64,000 nt of DNA, from positions 1,601,505-1,665,504 of the forward strand of contig NW_003314266.1 in the NCBI RefSeq assembly GCF_000143415.4. Direction: 5' to 3'. The notes beneath the pieces are model-generated. The model worked only from the letters and a program-made list of their open reading frames with translations. It was not told where the DNA came from and ran no database searches. The stretch comes from Selaginella moellendorffii. Lineage: Eukaryota > Streptophyta > Lycopodiopsida > Selaginellales > Selaginellaceae. Position 1 is the stretch's first letter; each line of letters opens with the position of its first letter. The translations under genes were made by a program, and so were the position numbers. Below are positions 22,165 through 33,699 of the stretch, in pieces.

Positions 22165-22193
22165 TCTAATGGTGTAATAGGCTGGATGAAGCC
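22165..22193 (+). pseudogene. tRNA-Val stump
   Basis: ATGGTGTA joined to CTGGATGAAGCCA: the D-arm start and the T-arm/acceptor end of the downstream tRNA-Val with the middle deleted, at the expected place in the first repeat unit. Confidence 0.55.
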
Positions 22194-22664
22194 AAATTTA
22201 ATTTTGTCACGAGTGTATGTTGCAAACAGGTCCTGATTTTGTGGCAACTCTTTGTACAACAACATGACAAAAGATGGATGATCTTCAGACCTCAACCGTC
22301 ACAGAATCAGGGTTATCCAGGTTATCCTTAAGTACATGGCCAACATTTACGTCAACTGGATCTCCTATATGGATCTTGCACCGAGCTCTTGACAAGATGA
22401 TGGTTGGTCTTAGCAGGTCGATAGTTGTTCTCCCCGGTACCAAAGCTCTTATAAAAATCCATATTGGCTCTGTCCATACTAGTATTCCACTACATCTGGA
22501 GCTACATCCTTTGCTTGATTCATAATAAGCAGAGAGAGAAAAACAAATCACTCCGATCTGTTCAGAAGCAAAGTTTGCATAAGCTAATTAACTTGGAGCT
22601 TCCTTGTGGAGAATGTGGTGCTTATCAAGGTGTAATCTTGACTTAAGACAAAGTTTCTGTTAAT

Positions 22665-22738
22665 GGTTTCATGGTGTAGTTGGTCATCACGTCAGTCTAA
22701 CACACTGAAGGTCTCCAGTTCAAACCTGGATGAAGCCA
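22665..22738 (+). tRNA. tRNA-Val (AAC), copy 1
   Basis: 74 nt. Acceptor GGTTTCA pairs with TGAAGCC (one G-T), discriminator A. D arm GTGTAGTTGGTCATCAC; anticodon stem TCAGT/ACTGA with loop CTAACAC (anticodon AAC at 22699-22701). T arm TCCAG-TTCAAAC-CTGGA. A and B boxes are intact. No intron. Confidence 0.88.
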
Positions 22739-23152
22739 AATATATTTTTGTCACAAGTAACCTTTAGTCAAGTCTTGATATTCTTCATAATTAAATGGAC
22801 AGGTAACAAAAGATAAAGATAATTCCAGCTAAACGAAAGACCATATGGATGTTAAGACGATGGTTGTTCTTTGCAGTTGATAGTTGTTCTTCCTGGGGCA
22901 ACAAGCACATCTTGAAACCAAAGCTCTAATAGAATGGAGAACCTGGTTCTGTCCATACCAGTATTCCAGGACATCTGGAGCTCGATCCATGATAAGCAAG
23001 GAGAATAAAACAAATCACTCCGCTCTGTTCAAAAGAAAAGTTTGCATACCTTGATAAGCACCAACATTCTCCATGAGAAGCCTCCAGTGCTTGGATAACT
23101 TATTTATCGAAGAATATATTGTGGTCCTGGCTTAAGATGAAGTTTTGTTAAT

Positions 23153-23226
23153 GGTTTCATGGTGTAGTTGGTCATCACGTCAGTCTAACATACTGAAGGT
23201 CTCCAGTTCAAACCTGGATGAAGCCA
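23153..23226 (+). tRNA. tRNA-Val (AAC), copy 2
   Basis: Same as copy 1 except that the last anticodon-loop base is T instead of C (CTAACAT), which does not break pairing. Stems and both Pol III boxes are intact. Confidence 0.82.
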
Positions 23227-23703
23227 AATATATAGCTAATGGATCTCTCTCTCTCTCATTAAATCTAAGAACTCCATAGCAGCATGTCACCTATCAGTAA
23301 CTTATTTTGCCTCCTTGGCTAAATCCTGAGAAACCGGTTTGCCTTGTCAAATATCAGCGTTGCCCTGGCCTTTCTATCCACAGGTTTCTTATCGTCTAGG
23401 GCTTTGACGCCAGAGCCCATTTACATTTCGCTACATACATTGAAAAAGATGACAAACGATTTTACCCCTGAAGTGAGAAAATTGATCCATGTGCACAGCA
23501 GAAATCGTTAACGGCATTATAATGCGAATATGGTTCGATCAGGTCCTCATGAGCAGCAGGGAAAGAAAAACCAGTCACTCCCTCAGTCGATCCATTAAAA
23601 AATAAAGTTTGCATACCTTGACGAGCACTGCGTTCTCCATGACAAGCTTTGATATTTAGGGAAGAATTTGCTCATTCTTCTATTAGACAGGCTTTTTGTT
23701 AAT

Positions 23704-23777
23704 GGTTTCATGGTGTAGTTGGTCATCACGTCAGTCTAACACACTGAAGGTCTCCAGTTCAAACCTGGATGAAGCCA
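23704..23777 (+). tRNA. tRNA-Val (AAC), copy 3
   Basis: Identical over the 74 nt to copy 1; followed by GTCACAATTATATG instead of AAATATA. Confidence 0.87.
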
Positions 23778-24339
23778 GTCACAATTATATGTTGCAAACC
23801 ACAAATTATATCTGTTTTGTACAGGTTTGCTCAAATTATATATCATTCCAAAGATGCAGAAGAACTCGCCAGACGATCTTCCAGCTAAACGAACTCCCAG
23901 GTTTCTCAGCAATGCCGTCACAGAATCAAGGGTATCCTCTAGCCAGAGCTACAAACCCACCGCTAGAATCTTTTCTGCCACCTTGCTCCATCTACATCAA
24001 ACAAAACGTCGCTACGTACATTTTTTTCCACGAAAAAAATGAGAAACAATTTTACCCCATACTGCTGCACCAGCGAGAAGATCCGATCCACATCAGAATC
24101 GCAAACAGCATGTTTGACGTTATCGATTTATATAAGAAAGCAAACAGCAGACCTTGGGGGATGTCCGACTCGATTCAATCGTCACCTCGTCAAGAAGTAC
24201 TTGACTGGCTCCGGGTGGCTCGGTTCTACAGTAATGTCTCTCTCTTTCTGTTGTTTGCTCGGCCCCGCAAATATTTCTGTCATGAATTCCTTGGTCAGCT
24301 TGGCGGGGGAATCTAGGAATTTCAACGTACCATGGCCCT
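23778..24339. other. Continuation of the repeat array, no gene
   Basis: Holds segments similar to 23390-23530 (phrases AAACRATTTTACCCC and RATCCAT/CACATCAGAA), so the array extends here without a further tRNA. ORFs across it have no recognisable protein. Confidence 0.45.
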
Positions 24340-24344
24340 GTTCC

Positions 24345-24825
24345 GCATCAAGTTATGGCCTACACGCAAAAGGCATGCCCAGCAGGCACCGTCCGGGGAG
24401 CCTAAGCACGCCGAGGGTGGCTACTGGAGGCCCAACCCGATGGTTCAATCGAGGTTGTCATCGCACAAAGCACCGGACTCGCGGAAGCTCAGGTACTGTA
24501 CAAAGAAAAGCTTCTCGGTTTAAGTCTCCGGACGTTCCTCGTCCATGAGTCACCTGACCAGATAGGTACCGAGAACAAGACCGTAGCGCTTTCACTCCTC
24601 GCTACTGGCGCATGGCAGCAAGGTTCTGTAGCCAAACTCTTGAAGTTAAAACATCGTACCTTTTCACGCTGTTTACCTCTATTTCCTTCGTTCCTGGTGC
24701 CAGCGATTTCGAGGTAAATTTTAGAGTCAATGGCGACGATGGACTCAGCTTGGCCACCACGGTACTAAGCAACAGCTGCTGCCCCATCTCCGAGCTGTCT
24801 TAAAGAAAGCAATCCGATGATAAAA
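24345..24825 (+). pseudogene. Decayed nitrobindin copy
   Basis: Parallels exons 2-4 and the introns of the gene at 19940-20945: TATGGCCTACACGCAAAAG, GTCCGGGGAGCCTA, GGTTGTCATCGCACAAAGCA, the intron phrase AAGTCTCCGGACGTTC, then GAGAACAAGACCGTAGCGC. It ends near CCCCATCTCCGAGCTGTC. Small insertions and deletions break the frame (WRPNPMVQSRLSSHK instead of RPDGSLEVVIAQ). The His-containing C-terminal motif is altered. Because introns are kept, it arose by DNA duplication, not by retrotransposition. Confidence 0.85.
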
Positions 24826-27118
24826 CTCTCAAAACAAAATCTCTAAGATTGCTTACTCTCAACAAGCTTGCATAATAAAATAACGTGGTGGCGATGCAGC
24901 GTACATCGGATAAAAGCGTTCAAGCTGGAAGGAAGCACAGCTAATGCATCACAGAGTAGTTGGAAGGATCTGCAAAATCGTCCCAGGAATTTTTATAGCC
25001 GTAGCCTCATCATTGGCAATGACGCATTCCAGCGACAATGCAAAGAAAGGACTAAAAAGGAGATGGCTGCTTGGCTCCTCCTTCCTACTGTTAGTAGTGC
25101 AGTTGCTTCTACTGTTTCGTAAGGTACTTACTTGACTTTAGTGTTAGCTTGAATGGATGCAGTTGCGCTTTTACTACTCCACAGTGTTGACCACTCTGCT
25201 GACGAGAAATCATTCATGCAGGTTGTTGTTGCTAAAATCTCCTACAGTAATCGAAGAGTCGGTGTTAGATTCCAAATTAGATTTCAGAGGAAAAAAATTG
25301 AAAAACTCTGCACGCTTCTTCCTTATCATATTATCTCCATGTGTCGAGTGAATAAACTAAGCGCCTCTCATCATGCTGGAACGAACATCGGTGACAGATC
25401 TGTCTTTCTGTCTCACGAGATTTTTCCAATCCTGCAGCAACTTAGCTTAACTCGAACATGAAGAACTCATGACTACGTATGAAATTAGAAAATTAGAAAA
25501 TATGAATGGGACCGCTCACCTTCGTTCGCCCTGTCAAATCGCTTCTGTTTTGCCTGGATAGAGAGCTGTAATAACAAATGTACCTGTATACGCCCAAGAA
25601 AAACAACCTTTCTCTATGAGCAGCAGACACTATGGATACGCTCTGTGGGAATTGAAACAATTCCCAGCCAACTGTCGGGCAGGAATGGCTAAATCCCAAC
25701 ATGTGGTCAGCGAGACAAGACGGCATAGAACACATCCTGTTCGCTTTCCCGGCATTACTTCCGTTAACAAGAGATGCTTAGTGGAAGAAAAAAGCAGCCA
25801 CAGACCTGTTACTAGTGCTGCAAGCTGTAGCATATGTCTCCTCCAAGTTAAAAACCAGAAACTCTTTTCAGAGAGCACTTTTTCGCGTTCACATGCAGCT
25901 GGCTGGCTCTGATTCTCATCACCACATTTCCATTTGTGTTAGCGGCACATACGTATCTGCTGCTTCGAAATCTCCTGTTTGAGAAAACTGCACAGAACCA
26001 AGCAGCGTCGCGTCCTCAGCGAAAAAGACAAACAAGAAAGACGATAAAGTGAGAGAAAAACAGACAGAGAAGCGAAGAGACGCATAGCCAGAAGCATACC
26101 TTGCATTATTAACGCATGTGAGCGTTCCCAGGGCACCAGAAAAAAAAGAGGAGAGAGAGCAAACAAAACAAAAAAATCTCTTGAAATCCTGAATGACTGA
26201 GCTCGTTTCGAGACCGAGAAAGGAGCTTAATTGATCTTACGGACTAGGCGACCCAAGAAGACGAACGGAGTCAAGGCAGGACTTGTTGAGTTAGAGGAAA
26301 CCAGCGTGTCAGGCTGAAACATAGAAAGGAGAGAAAAGAAAAGTTAAAGCTTCAAGAGGAGGGATGCCTTGGCAAGCTTATGATATGCAATGAGGCAACG
26401 GTAGGTGAGGTACCTTCAGAGCTTATCATGACTTGCTGTATAATAGCTTGACAACAAGCCTCGCCCGCCGCTGCACAAGCTGTATATGCTGTATGGTGTA
26501 CCACGACGGTTCAGTGCAGCACTTCCTCTCTTGCGCAGCGTTCATTAAACCAGGAGGAGGTTGACACCACGAGAAAGAAACACCTGCATATACAAACAAG
26601 CGAGTAAATTCGTTACTACAAAGGCATAATTCTCACATTACCTCCCGGCCTTTCTCAATCACAGCAATGCATAACCGTATTTCTTCTTTAGTTCTCCACC
26701 CTCTTTCCCCTGTCTCTCTCACACAAACAAATACGAAGACAAATATATCACATTCGATCCACGTACCTCCTATTACGAACCAGATGTTGATGTGCGCAAT
26801 GCGTGCCTTCTGTAAATGATCCTGTGAGGAAAAAGGAGCAAGATATCAACTGGCCAGTGTCTAGGCGCGGAAGCCAGCTTTATGAACCGAAGAGGATCAC
26901 ATATACTGTAAAAATCTCAGCGAAGGAACTTGCATTGATTCGCACTTCCTAACAGTTTGCTGCCTGTCAATCCGCCAGGCACCGACCTCAGAATCAAAGA
27001 GAGGCCTCTCACTCCGCACAGCACCTAACTGTTACAACAGCAGCAAGATCACTCTTAAAGAATCAACCGAGAAACACCAACCTCACGCCGGAGAGTGGAC
27101 GGGCATCAAGCGAGAGTT
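24826..27118. other. 2.3 kb without recognisable gene
   Basis: Scattered short ORFs with no family resemblance. The right part (26000-27118) is probably 3' UTR or spliced 3' region of the F-box/WD40 gene on the minus strand. Nothing else is seen. Confidence 0.45.
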
Positions 27119-28899
27119 TCAATCGCCCTGATCAGGAGAAAAGTCCCACAGGTGAAGTCCCGTATCCCGCGAGCTCACGGCCAGGCACGAATCGCTAGCA
27201 ACCATGTCGTTGTACATGTACCCCGTCTCCTCCCGCAATGAATACAGATGCTCGCCCGACGAACAATCCCACGCATTGACAGCCCCGGAGAAGCATAGGA
27301 ACAGCTGTCGAGAATTCAATGTGCCAAATAGCTGCTGCATCTGATCCCGATCATCTGGCCGGAGCCTCGGATTCGCATGCACCCCCGGATGCCGCACCGT
27401 CAACACTTCCACCATCGTCGGCAATTCCCGTATCCGCGCAAGCCCCTCATACGACGCGCTCAGCAACTTGTTCCCTCTCACGTCCATGGCCTCCACGGCA
27501 TTGTTTTCCGCCTCTTGATCCCTCTCCACGATCAGTGGCATCCCATGAGTCCCCAAGTCGTGAACTCTGATCCTCCGCCGGTTGGCAGCGACGAGCAGCT
27601 CTTCGTTCACTATCCTCACGCGGCCAACTCGCCCGGCTCGCTCCACGAGCATATGCCAGCCCCGCATTGCATCATCGTCAGTCATGTTGCCACCCCTGTA
27701 CACCACCTGCTTTGTGGCAGCGTCCCACAACCGGAAGCAGTGCCCGACGCTCCCAGCGTAGAGAGCAATCCACCATCGCTGGCTCGCGGCGAAACTGATG
27801 AGTGCCCCGTCCTGGATCACTCTCCCCACATGAACTCTCACCCGGTTCCCTCGGCTGGCACTTGCAGTAAACACGTTCCCGTCCACTGACCCAAAAACGA
27901 TGTCGTCCCCTTGCAGTGAGATCCCCGCTATGGCTCGCGACAAGGGACCGAAACCCTCCTCCTGGTTGGCTCGTAACGTCCACACGCACGCTTTGGTCTT
28001 GAGGTCGAAGATGCGAAGTGCTCCATCAAAGTGGCCCCCGACCAAGTAGTCATTGGAGATGGCCAGCGAGCGTGGTGGCTCGTAGTGCCTCCCGCCGGTC
28101 TCCTCCTCGACGAGGATCGTGTGACGGGCACGGCCTCGGCGGAAATTCGATGCGGTCGCGTGGGCTCGCTGGAATTCCCGCCGCCAGGAGCGCTCCGGCT
28201 GCCGGGCTTGCGTTGGCCAGACGACGTTGAAAGCGTTCTCCCATAGCAGTTCCGACTGTGAGACAGATCTCCAGACCGAGCAAACCTGGCGGAAAGAAAC
28301 TTGTATCAGCGAAGAGATCTTTATAAAAGAAAATCGCGAGGAGAAGAAAAGCGAGCAAAGATCTTCCCGATCGAAATATCGACACTAAGAACAAGCAATC
28401 CGTGCAAGAAGATCGATGTTTCGAGCAGCGCAGGAAATCTTTCGGGCAGCCAAGCACACAAAGACGTCGATCGATGCATCGCGGATGTGGATCCATGCAA
28501 TGGAAAGCCACAAACCTGAAATATGCACGCTAGGGTGCGCGACGCCGCCATCGCTCCATGCGCTCTCGCGGCCGCTGCCGCGGCCTCCACGGCGACGGCC
28601 TCGACGACAGATTCCGGAAGGAACGCCGCCGCGCCGCCGGATTCCACCATCGCCGCTGCGCTCAGCCGTCGGGGCGCGCTAGAGGATTCACCGCGAGACC
28701 ATCGCGATATGGATGAATCTTGCGGCGCTGGAGAGGAGGAAGAAGGCTCCGCCGCGGATGAATGGCGGTAATCCCTAGCGCCTTGGCCTTCCTCGGGGAG
28801 CTCCTGGCCATTGTCGCCGCGCCGGCTAGAGGAAGACGTAGTAGTAGCAGCGGTGTTAGGCAACGAAGAAGCAGCCAGTGGCCTATCAGGCTGCCGCAT
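27119..28899 (-). CDS. F-box / WD40-repeat protein
   Basis: Two exons. Exon 1 ends TLACIFQ (about 28517) and exon 2 begins VCSVWRSVSQSELLWENAF, so an F-box-like segment (LPESVVEAV ... LACIFQVCSVWRSVS ... LWENAF) spans the intron. WD-type blades follow: VGGHFDGALRIFDLKTKACVW, IVFGSVDGNVFTA, GSVGHCFRLWDAA, LLVAANRRRIRVHDL, KLLSASYEGLARI, FLCFSGAVNAWDC and LAVSSRDTGLHLWDF. It ends at the TGA at 27119-27121. Such proteins act as substrate receptors of SCF ubiquitin ligases; the target is unknown. The start is uncertain: 28899 (MRQPDRPL, with a long Ser/Ala-rich leader) or 28650 (MVESGG, just before the F-box). I give the longer one. Confidence 0.72.
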
Positions 28900-30384
28900 T
28901 TTTACTGAAGGTGTGTCTCTATGGTAAGTGTGGCGGCCGTACGTCTGCCCTATTTGTGGGCCGGTTAAAAAGGCCATGGCCAACGGCACGTGTGAGACAG
29001 CTTGCCAATTCTCCGCCGTACGTACCGACCCGTCGCGAATTTCGGCCCGTCGCTGTCACGTACGGCCGCCGGCGGCCTAACGAACTCGCCAAGCGCCCTA
29101 AAAGGCGAGAGTATATTCCATGCCTTGGTATCTTTCACATGCCGCTTTCGAATATTCCCATCTCGGGTGTCCGATGTGGAGTCCGAGGTGGAGCCCGAGC
29201 TCTCGGGAAACGCGAATTTTTGTTTCGAGTCACGGTCTGTGAGTGTCAGGTTGACCCCATTCAAAGAAAAAAGAAAAGCTCCCTCGACTGGACGCATGGG
29301 AACGCTGCCAAGCTCCTGCCACGGAACACTAACTCTCATGGCTCTTCCTTTCATCTCGGCTTCCAAAATCCTTGGGCTTAGCGATCACTTTTTTCTACTG
29401 CTGCTGCTGCTGTCGTCGCTGGTCGAGCGACGGGAATTTGCGCTGTTACATGAGTTGCGACGAGTGAGAGAGTTTCAATGCAAAACCCGTGATGAAGTTA
29501 AGTGGTTTATCAAATCGAAGTGTTAGAATCCAGAACCTGGGGTATGTAGTGTAGCTGCCAGAGAGAGCCAAAGGTCTATCATAGAGGCGAGAGGAGCTTG
29601 GGTGGCACTGCACACATAATTCTTGCCCGCATTCTGCGAGAACACGTCAAGAGCAGCAAAAAGTGAGGCCAAGTGAAGCGAACATTCCTTCCTAACACCC
29701 ACCAAAAAAATAGACTTTTGGTACTCGCATCGCCCGACGTACTGTCGACCGTGCACTGCGAAGGTTGCTCCTCGAACAGGTTGTTTCCCTGTTCGTCGAC
29801 AACGAAAGAAGACGGCTTTTATGGGTGTTAGCAGCAGTAGAGTAGTACTTGGAAACCTGTTCTTTCTGACTCCTGGAAGAGCTTTGCTTTGCTTGTTTCC
29901 TTCCTTTCTGTAGCATAGATCTTAAAACAAAGCTATCGTCTTAACAAAGCTAGGAGCTCACCTTTTACCGTTCCGTCCTTTCCATGTATGCACCCTGTTT
30001 CTACGTAGCAGTAGCTTTATCTCCTCGAGAAACGATGTCCTGGTTAAGCTGTTGTTATCAGAAGATGCAGGAGCTAACAAAGCTTGCATAGCATACCTCG
30101 ATAGATATTAGAACGGAATTAACAACGGATTCTTCTAGTTGGGACCTGTGTATGAAAGCAGTCCAAGTTAACCGAACATTCCCTTCTCGCAGCTCCTCTC
30201 ACGCACATTACTGACTGATCTGATATTTCTTGGCTTTGAAGTTGTAAATCCTCTGGTAGTAGTCTATTCAGGCGCATTCACTGGTGGTTCCTGGCACTGC
30301 TATAATTGTTGCGAGGATTTCGTAACCATGAGAACGGGCCTCGGGTGCTCTCGCTATACAATTGCCTCTATTATTGTTAAGTTC
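28900..30384. other. No confident gene
   Basis: Overlapping ORFs of 133 aa (-, 28965-29366) and 174 aa (+, 29002-29526) have no family resemblance. One CACGTG G-box is at 28987-28992. The right half probably includes the 3' UTR of the Mfd-like gene. Confidence 0.45.
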
Positions 30385-33300
30385 TCATCTGTATGTAAGG
30401 AAGGACGCCAACCCACGCCGGAGTTCAGCTAGACATTGAAACAACCTTTCCAGCTGAAACTCCGAGGGAAGCTCTACTAGACTGTGTAGCTGCAAGAAAA
30501 AAAAGTCTCAATGAGAAACTGTAACGCCGCCATTTCAGAACAAACCTCCAATCTCCCATTGGAAAAGCTAAGCGAGGACTTTAAAGGTGGGGAGGCCATG
30601 GAACAATGTAGGACTTGAAATGCGTCGGCGTTCATGTTCGTGAGCATTGTTATTTGTTTCCCTCTCGTTTGAATGTGATGAATTCCCAAATCTGCTGCCA
30701 TTCTCTTCGCATAAATGGTCTTTAGAAGAGCCTGGTCACAAAACACATTATTTGTAAGCTTTACAACATAATTACGTACCTCTAGAGGTGGTGGTTCCTT
30801 TCCTCTTTCACTGCGCAGTTTCTCCGTAAAACGAACAAGATCTTTGATACCTTTTTTCGCCGCTTCCTCAGCTGAATCAGTGACTGCTTCCCACTGCATG
30901 CTACTCAAGCTACAGACTTGACAGTTCGACTCCATTGCAAGCTGCATGCCATTGGTCAGGTCACATAGAAATCCACATGTGTCGTTTTACCTGCACATCT
31001 TCGTACTCTAGTTGAGGAAGACTATGGTATTGCGCCTAAACGGCAAAGATAGTCAGGAAAAGCTGTGAGAATTAACAGAATTTACCTTCGATATTGCTTC
31101 AAAAAGCATTTCTGCGTACAAGTCGACTCCAACTTTGCTGAATTCCCCGCTCTGTTTCTCGCCAAAAATGCTTCCAATACCTCTAATGGCCATGTCTCTT
31201 TCAGCAAGCTGGAAACCTTGGCCTAGTGCACAACAGTCCTCGAGTGCACTCAATCTTTCCTGGAACGAAAAGTTTCTATATAGAAAGAAAAATTAAGAGA
31301 CTTTCGTACCAGTGCATCGGAACTAAGAAAATCCTTGGGTGGATGCAGCATATAGGCATGCGCTACCTTGTCTGCTCTCCCAACCCGTCCGCGAAGCTGA
31401 TATATCTGTGCAAGTCCGAACATCTGTACATTCTCCACGATAATTGTATTTACAGTTGGAATGTCCAGCCCACTTTCAATAATGTTGGTGCATAAGAGTA
31501 TGCTCGTCCCCTTTTCAGTAAACTTGGTCATTGTTGCCTCCAGCTCAGTTGCACATTTCTGAAGTCGAAATCATATACTTACGTTGAGATGCTCAAAACT
31601 TAATCACGGTACCTTGCCATGCGCAATGGATACTTGTACTCCAGGAACCAGCAATTTGAGTTTCTTTTCGGTGGACTCCATATCTGTAGAAAGGGTCTTA
31701 GTGTCATCATCAGTGACCAGCTAATAGAGAATGATCACTACTACCTTGAATCCTGGGTACAACATAGAAGACTTGGCCTCGTCGATCCAGTTCAGCCTTG
31801 ATGGCATCTTTCACCATGTCCTGAGAGTAGACGCATACATGTGTCTTTATGGGCCGCCTTTCCGGTGGTGGTGTTGTCATCAAGCTGAATAGGGATAACT
31901 TCAAGCACATAAGTATAACACTCTTACGTGCAAAAGGAAAACTACCTTGCATCTCGAAAGCCACTTAATGCCATGTGTAGTGTCCTAGGAATCGGCGTCG
32001 CGGACAGAGTCAATATGTCTACTGTCGTCTTCAGCGTTGAAATCTTCTCTTTTTGAGCAACACCAAATCTCTGGAAAGAAAAAACGAAAAGGTATGCGTA
32101 AAAATGCAAAGGCAGGAATGAATGTACCTGTTCCTCATCGACAACCAAAAGTCCAACGTTTTCGTACTGTATATTGTTGCCAAGAAGAGAGTGAGTTCCA
32201 ACAGCAATGTTTACAACCCCATCGTTGATTCCCGCAATAACCGCTCTCCTATCTACGTTGTTCTGCCATTAAAAAAATTCAAATAAGCATGGAACCTTAT
32301 AAAATAGTTGTGCCATACCTGAAATCGGCTGAGAAGAGCCACTTTAATGTCTGGAAAATTTGCAAAACGCTCCTTAATGCTCTCATGGTGCTGCTTAGCA
32401 AGTACGGTCGTCGGAGCCAAAACCATGACTTGCTTCTTTGCGGAGACTGCGTAGAATATTGCACGCATAGCAACTTCAGTCTTTCCAAAACCAACATCCC
32501 CACAAATAAGCCTGTCCATTGGCGTTTCCGCGTCGGTCAAGTCTCGCTCAACATCTAAAAATGCCTGAGAAGCAAAACCACTCAGCATTTTTTCAAGCTC
32601 GCAAAAAAAACTCTTACCTTGATCTGATCCGGTGTTGGCGTGTACGGGAATTTCCCAGCGAACTTGCTCATCGCAGGAACGTCCTTCGAATACACGGGTC
32701 TCTTCTGCTTCAAACGACGGATATAAACATCGATCATCTTCACGACCCGCCTCTGAGCGTCCAAGCTTCCTTCAGTCCTTCGTTTCTCCCACTGGCTTCG
32801 ATCATTTAGCTTGCTGAGAGCTGGATATCTTTTCACCGATTCACCAGGCCTACAAAACACGAGGAAAAACTATCTTAAATCCAGAAAACGAAGAAAAAAG
32901 AACTATACCTGAAGTATCTGTAGAGAAGTCGCCGAGCTTGCTTCGCGGGAAGCTTAGCCATACCATCAGCATATCGAAGATAGACGTACTTTTGTGGCGA
33001 TTTTCCACCCTCTGGAACTTCCTCCTTGAGGCTCACAAACTGGCCAATTCCAACCTTCTTGTGAACTATATACTCCCCGGATATGAGCTTCTCTGGATCA
33101 ACGTTATAGCTCATTCCCAGCTTCGCAAACTTCTCCCGGAGAGCCAGCATTCCCTTCTTGGGCTTCTCGTTGAGAATCTCATTCAGCCTCTTCATATCGC
33201 TCTTCTCCAGCGGGCTGTGCATCGCCGGCTCCTGCTCCAGATGCTTGTGAAGCTGCGTTAGCGAATCGATGCAATCGCCTCCCTCGGACGAGAAATCCCC

Positions 33301-33549
33301 GCTCAGCTCCACAAAGCTCTTCCTGCTGCCGTGATCGCTCCACGCCGGCGTGTATTTCCTCGCCGCGTTCTGATCGGCCAGGTAGTCGAGCTGGATTGCT
33401 TCCTTGGTGTGGACTCTGGCAAGAACCGGGAAGAATGCCTGCTGGAATCCGGCGCTTACCTTGGAATTCCATGGCGCCGATGCCGCAATGCCGCCGCTCG
33501 CCTCGAATGGAACGCTCCAGCATTGGACCGAGACGATCGAGACGGCCAT
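30385..33549 (-). CDS. Plastid-type Mfd/TRCF-like ATP-dependent helicase
   Basis: The first ATG is at 33549 ([15 protein letters not shown]), giving a Ser/Ala-rich leader like a plastid transit peptide. A CarD-type RNA polymerase interaction domain comes first: [34 protein letters not shown]. The helicase follows: [23 protein letters not shown] (Walker A), [23 protein letters not shown](RFGVAQKEK) (motif II as DEEQ), [34 protein letters not shown] and [20 protein letters not shown]. Then [21 protein letters not shown] and the C-terminal TRCF domain. The last exon, after an intron ending at about 30492, reads [20 protein letters not shown] and ends SFLTYR at the TGA at 30385-30387. The N-terminal UvrB-like part of bacterial Mfd is absent, as in the plant homologues I recall. 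Confidence 0.9.
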
Positions 33550-33699
33550 GGCCGCGCTCCAGGGCTTAAAACCCCACGGCCAAATCAGCAAACGAAAGCC
33601 ATTCCATCCAGATATTTTTTAACCAGCCACAACGGTTAACAAGTTAATACACGAGGGGACAAGCTAATTCACTCTAATAAATCACTTCTTACATGCTAA

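Larger units (their letters stand above)
21910..23780. repeat. Degenerate ~0.5-kb repeat array carrying tRNA-Val
   Basis: Shared segments recur in order. First is TTCTGTCCATA..AGTATTCCA..ATCTGGAGCT (near 22043, 22468 and 22945). Next is AAAGTTTGCATA with ACCTTGAYRAGCAC in some units (near 22570, 23040 and 23607). Then comes a tRNA-Val gene, then CCAAATATA/TTGTCAC. tRNA-to-tRNA distances are 488 and 551 bp. The first unit keeps only a tRNA stump. No coding potential is seen between them. Confidence 0.75.

Noticed and set aside
22163-23780. Spaced repeats considered as a CRISPR-like array
   Set aside because: Units are about 500 bp, the repeated part is a tRNA with flanks, and the DNA is eukaryotic.
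28965-29526. Overlapping 133-aa (-) and 174-aa (+) ORFs
   Set aside because: No recognisable motif, mutually overlapping, no splice or promoter support; may be chance.
33550-33591. Longer N-terminus of the Mfd-like protein
   Set aside because: Position 33591 is a TTG codon; the first ATG is 33549.
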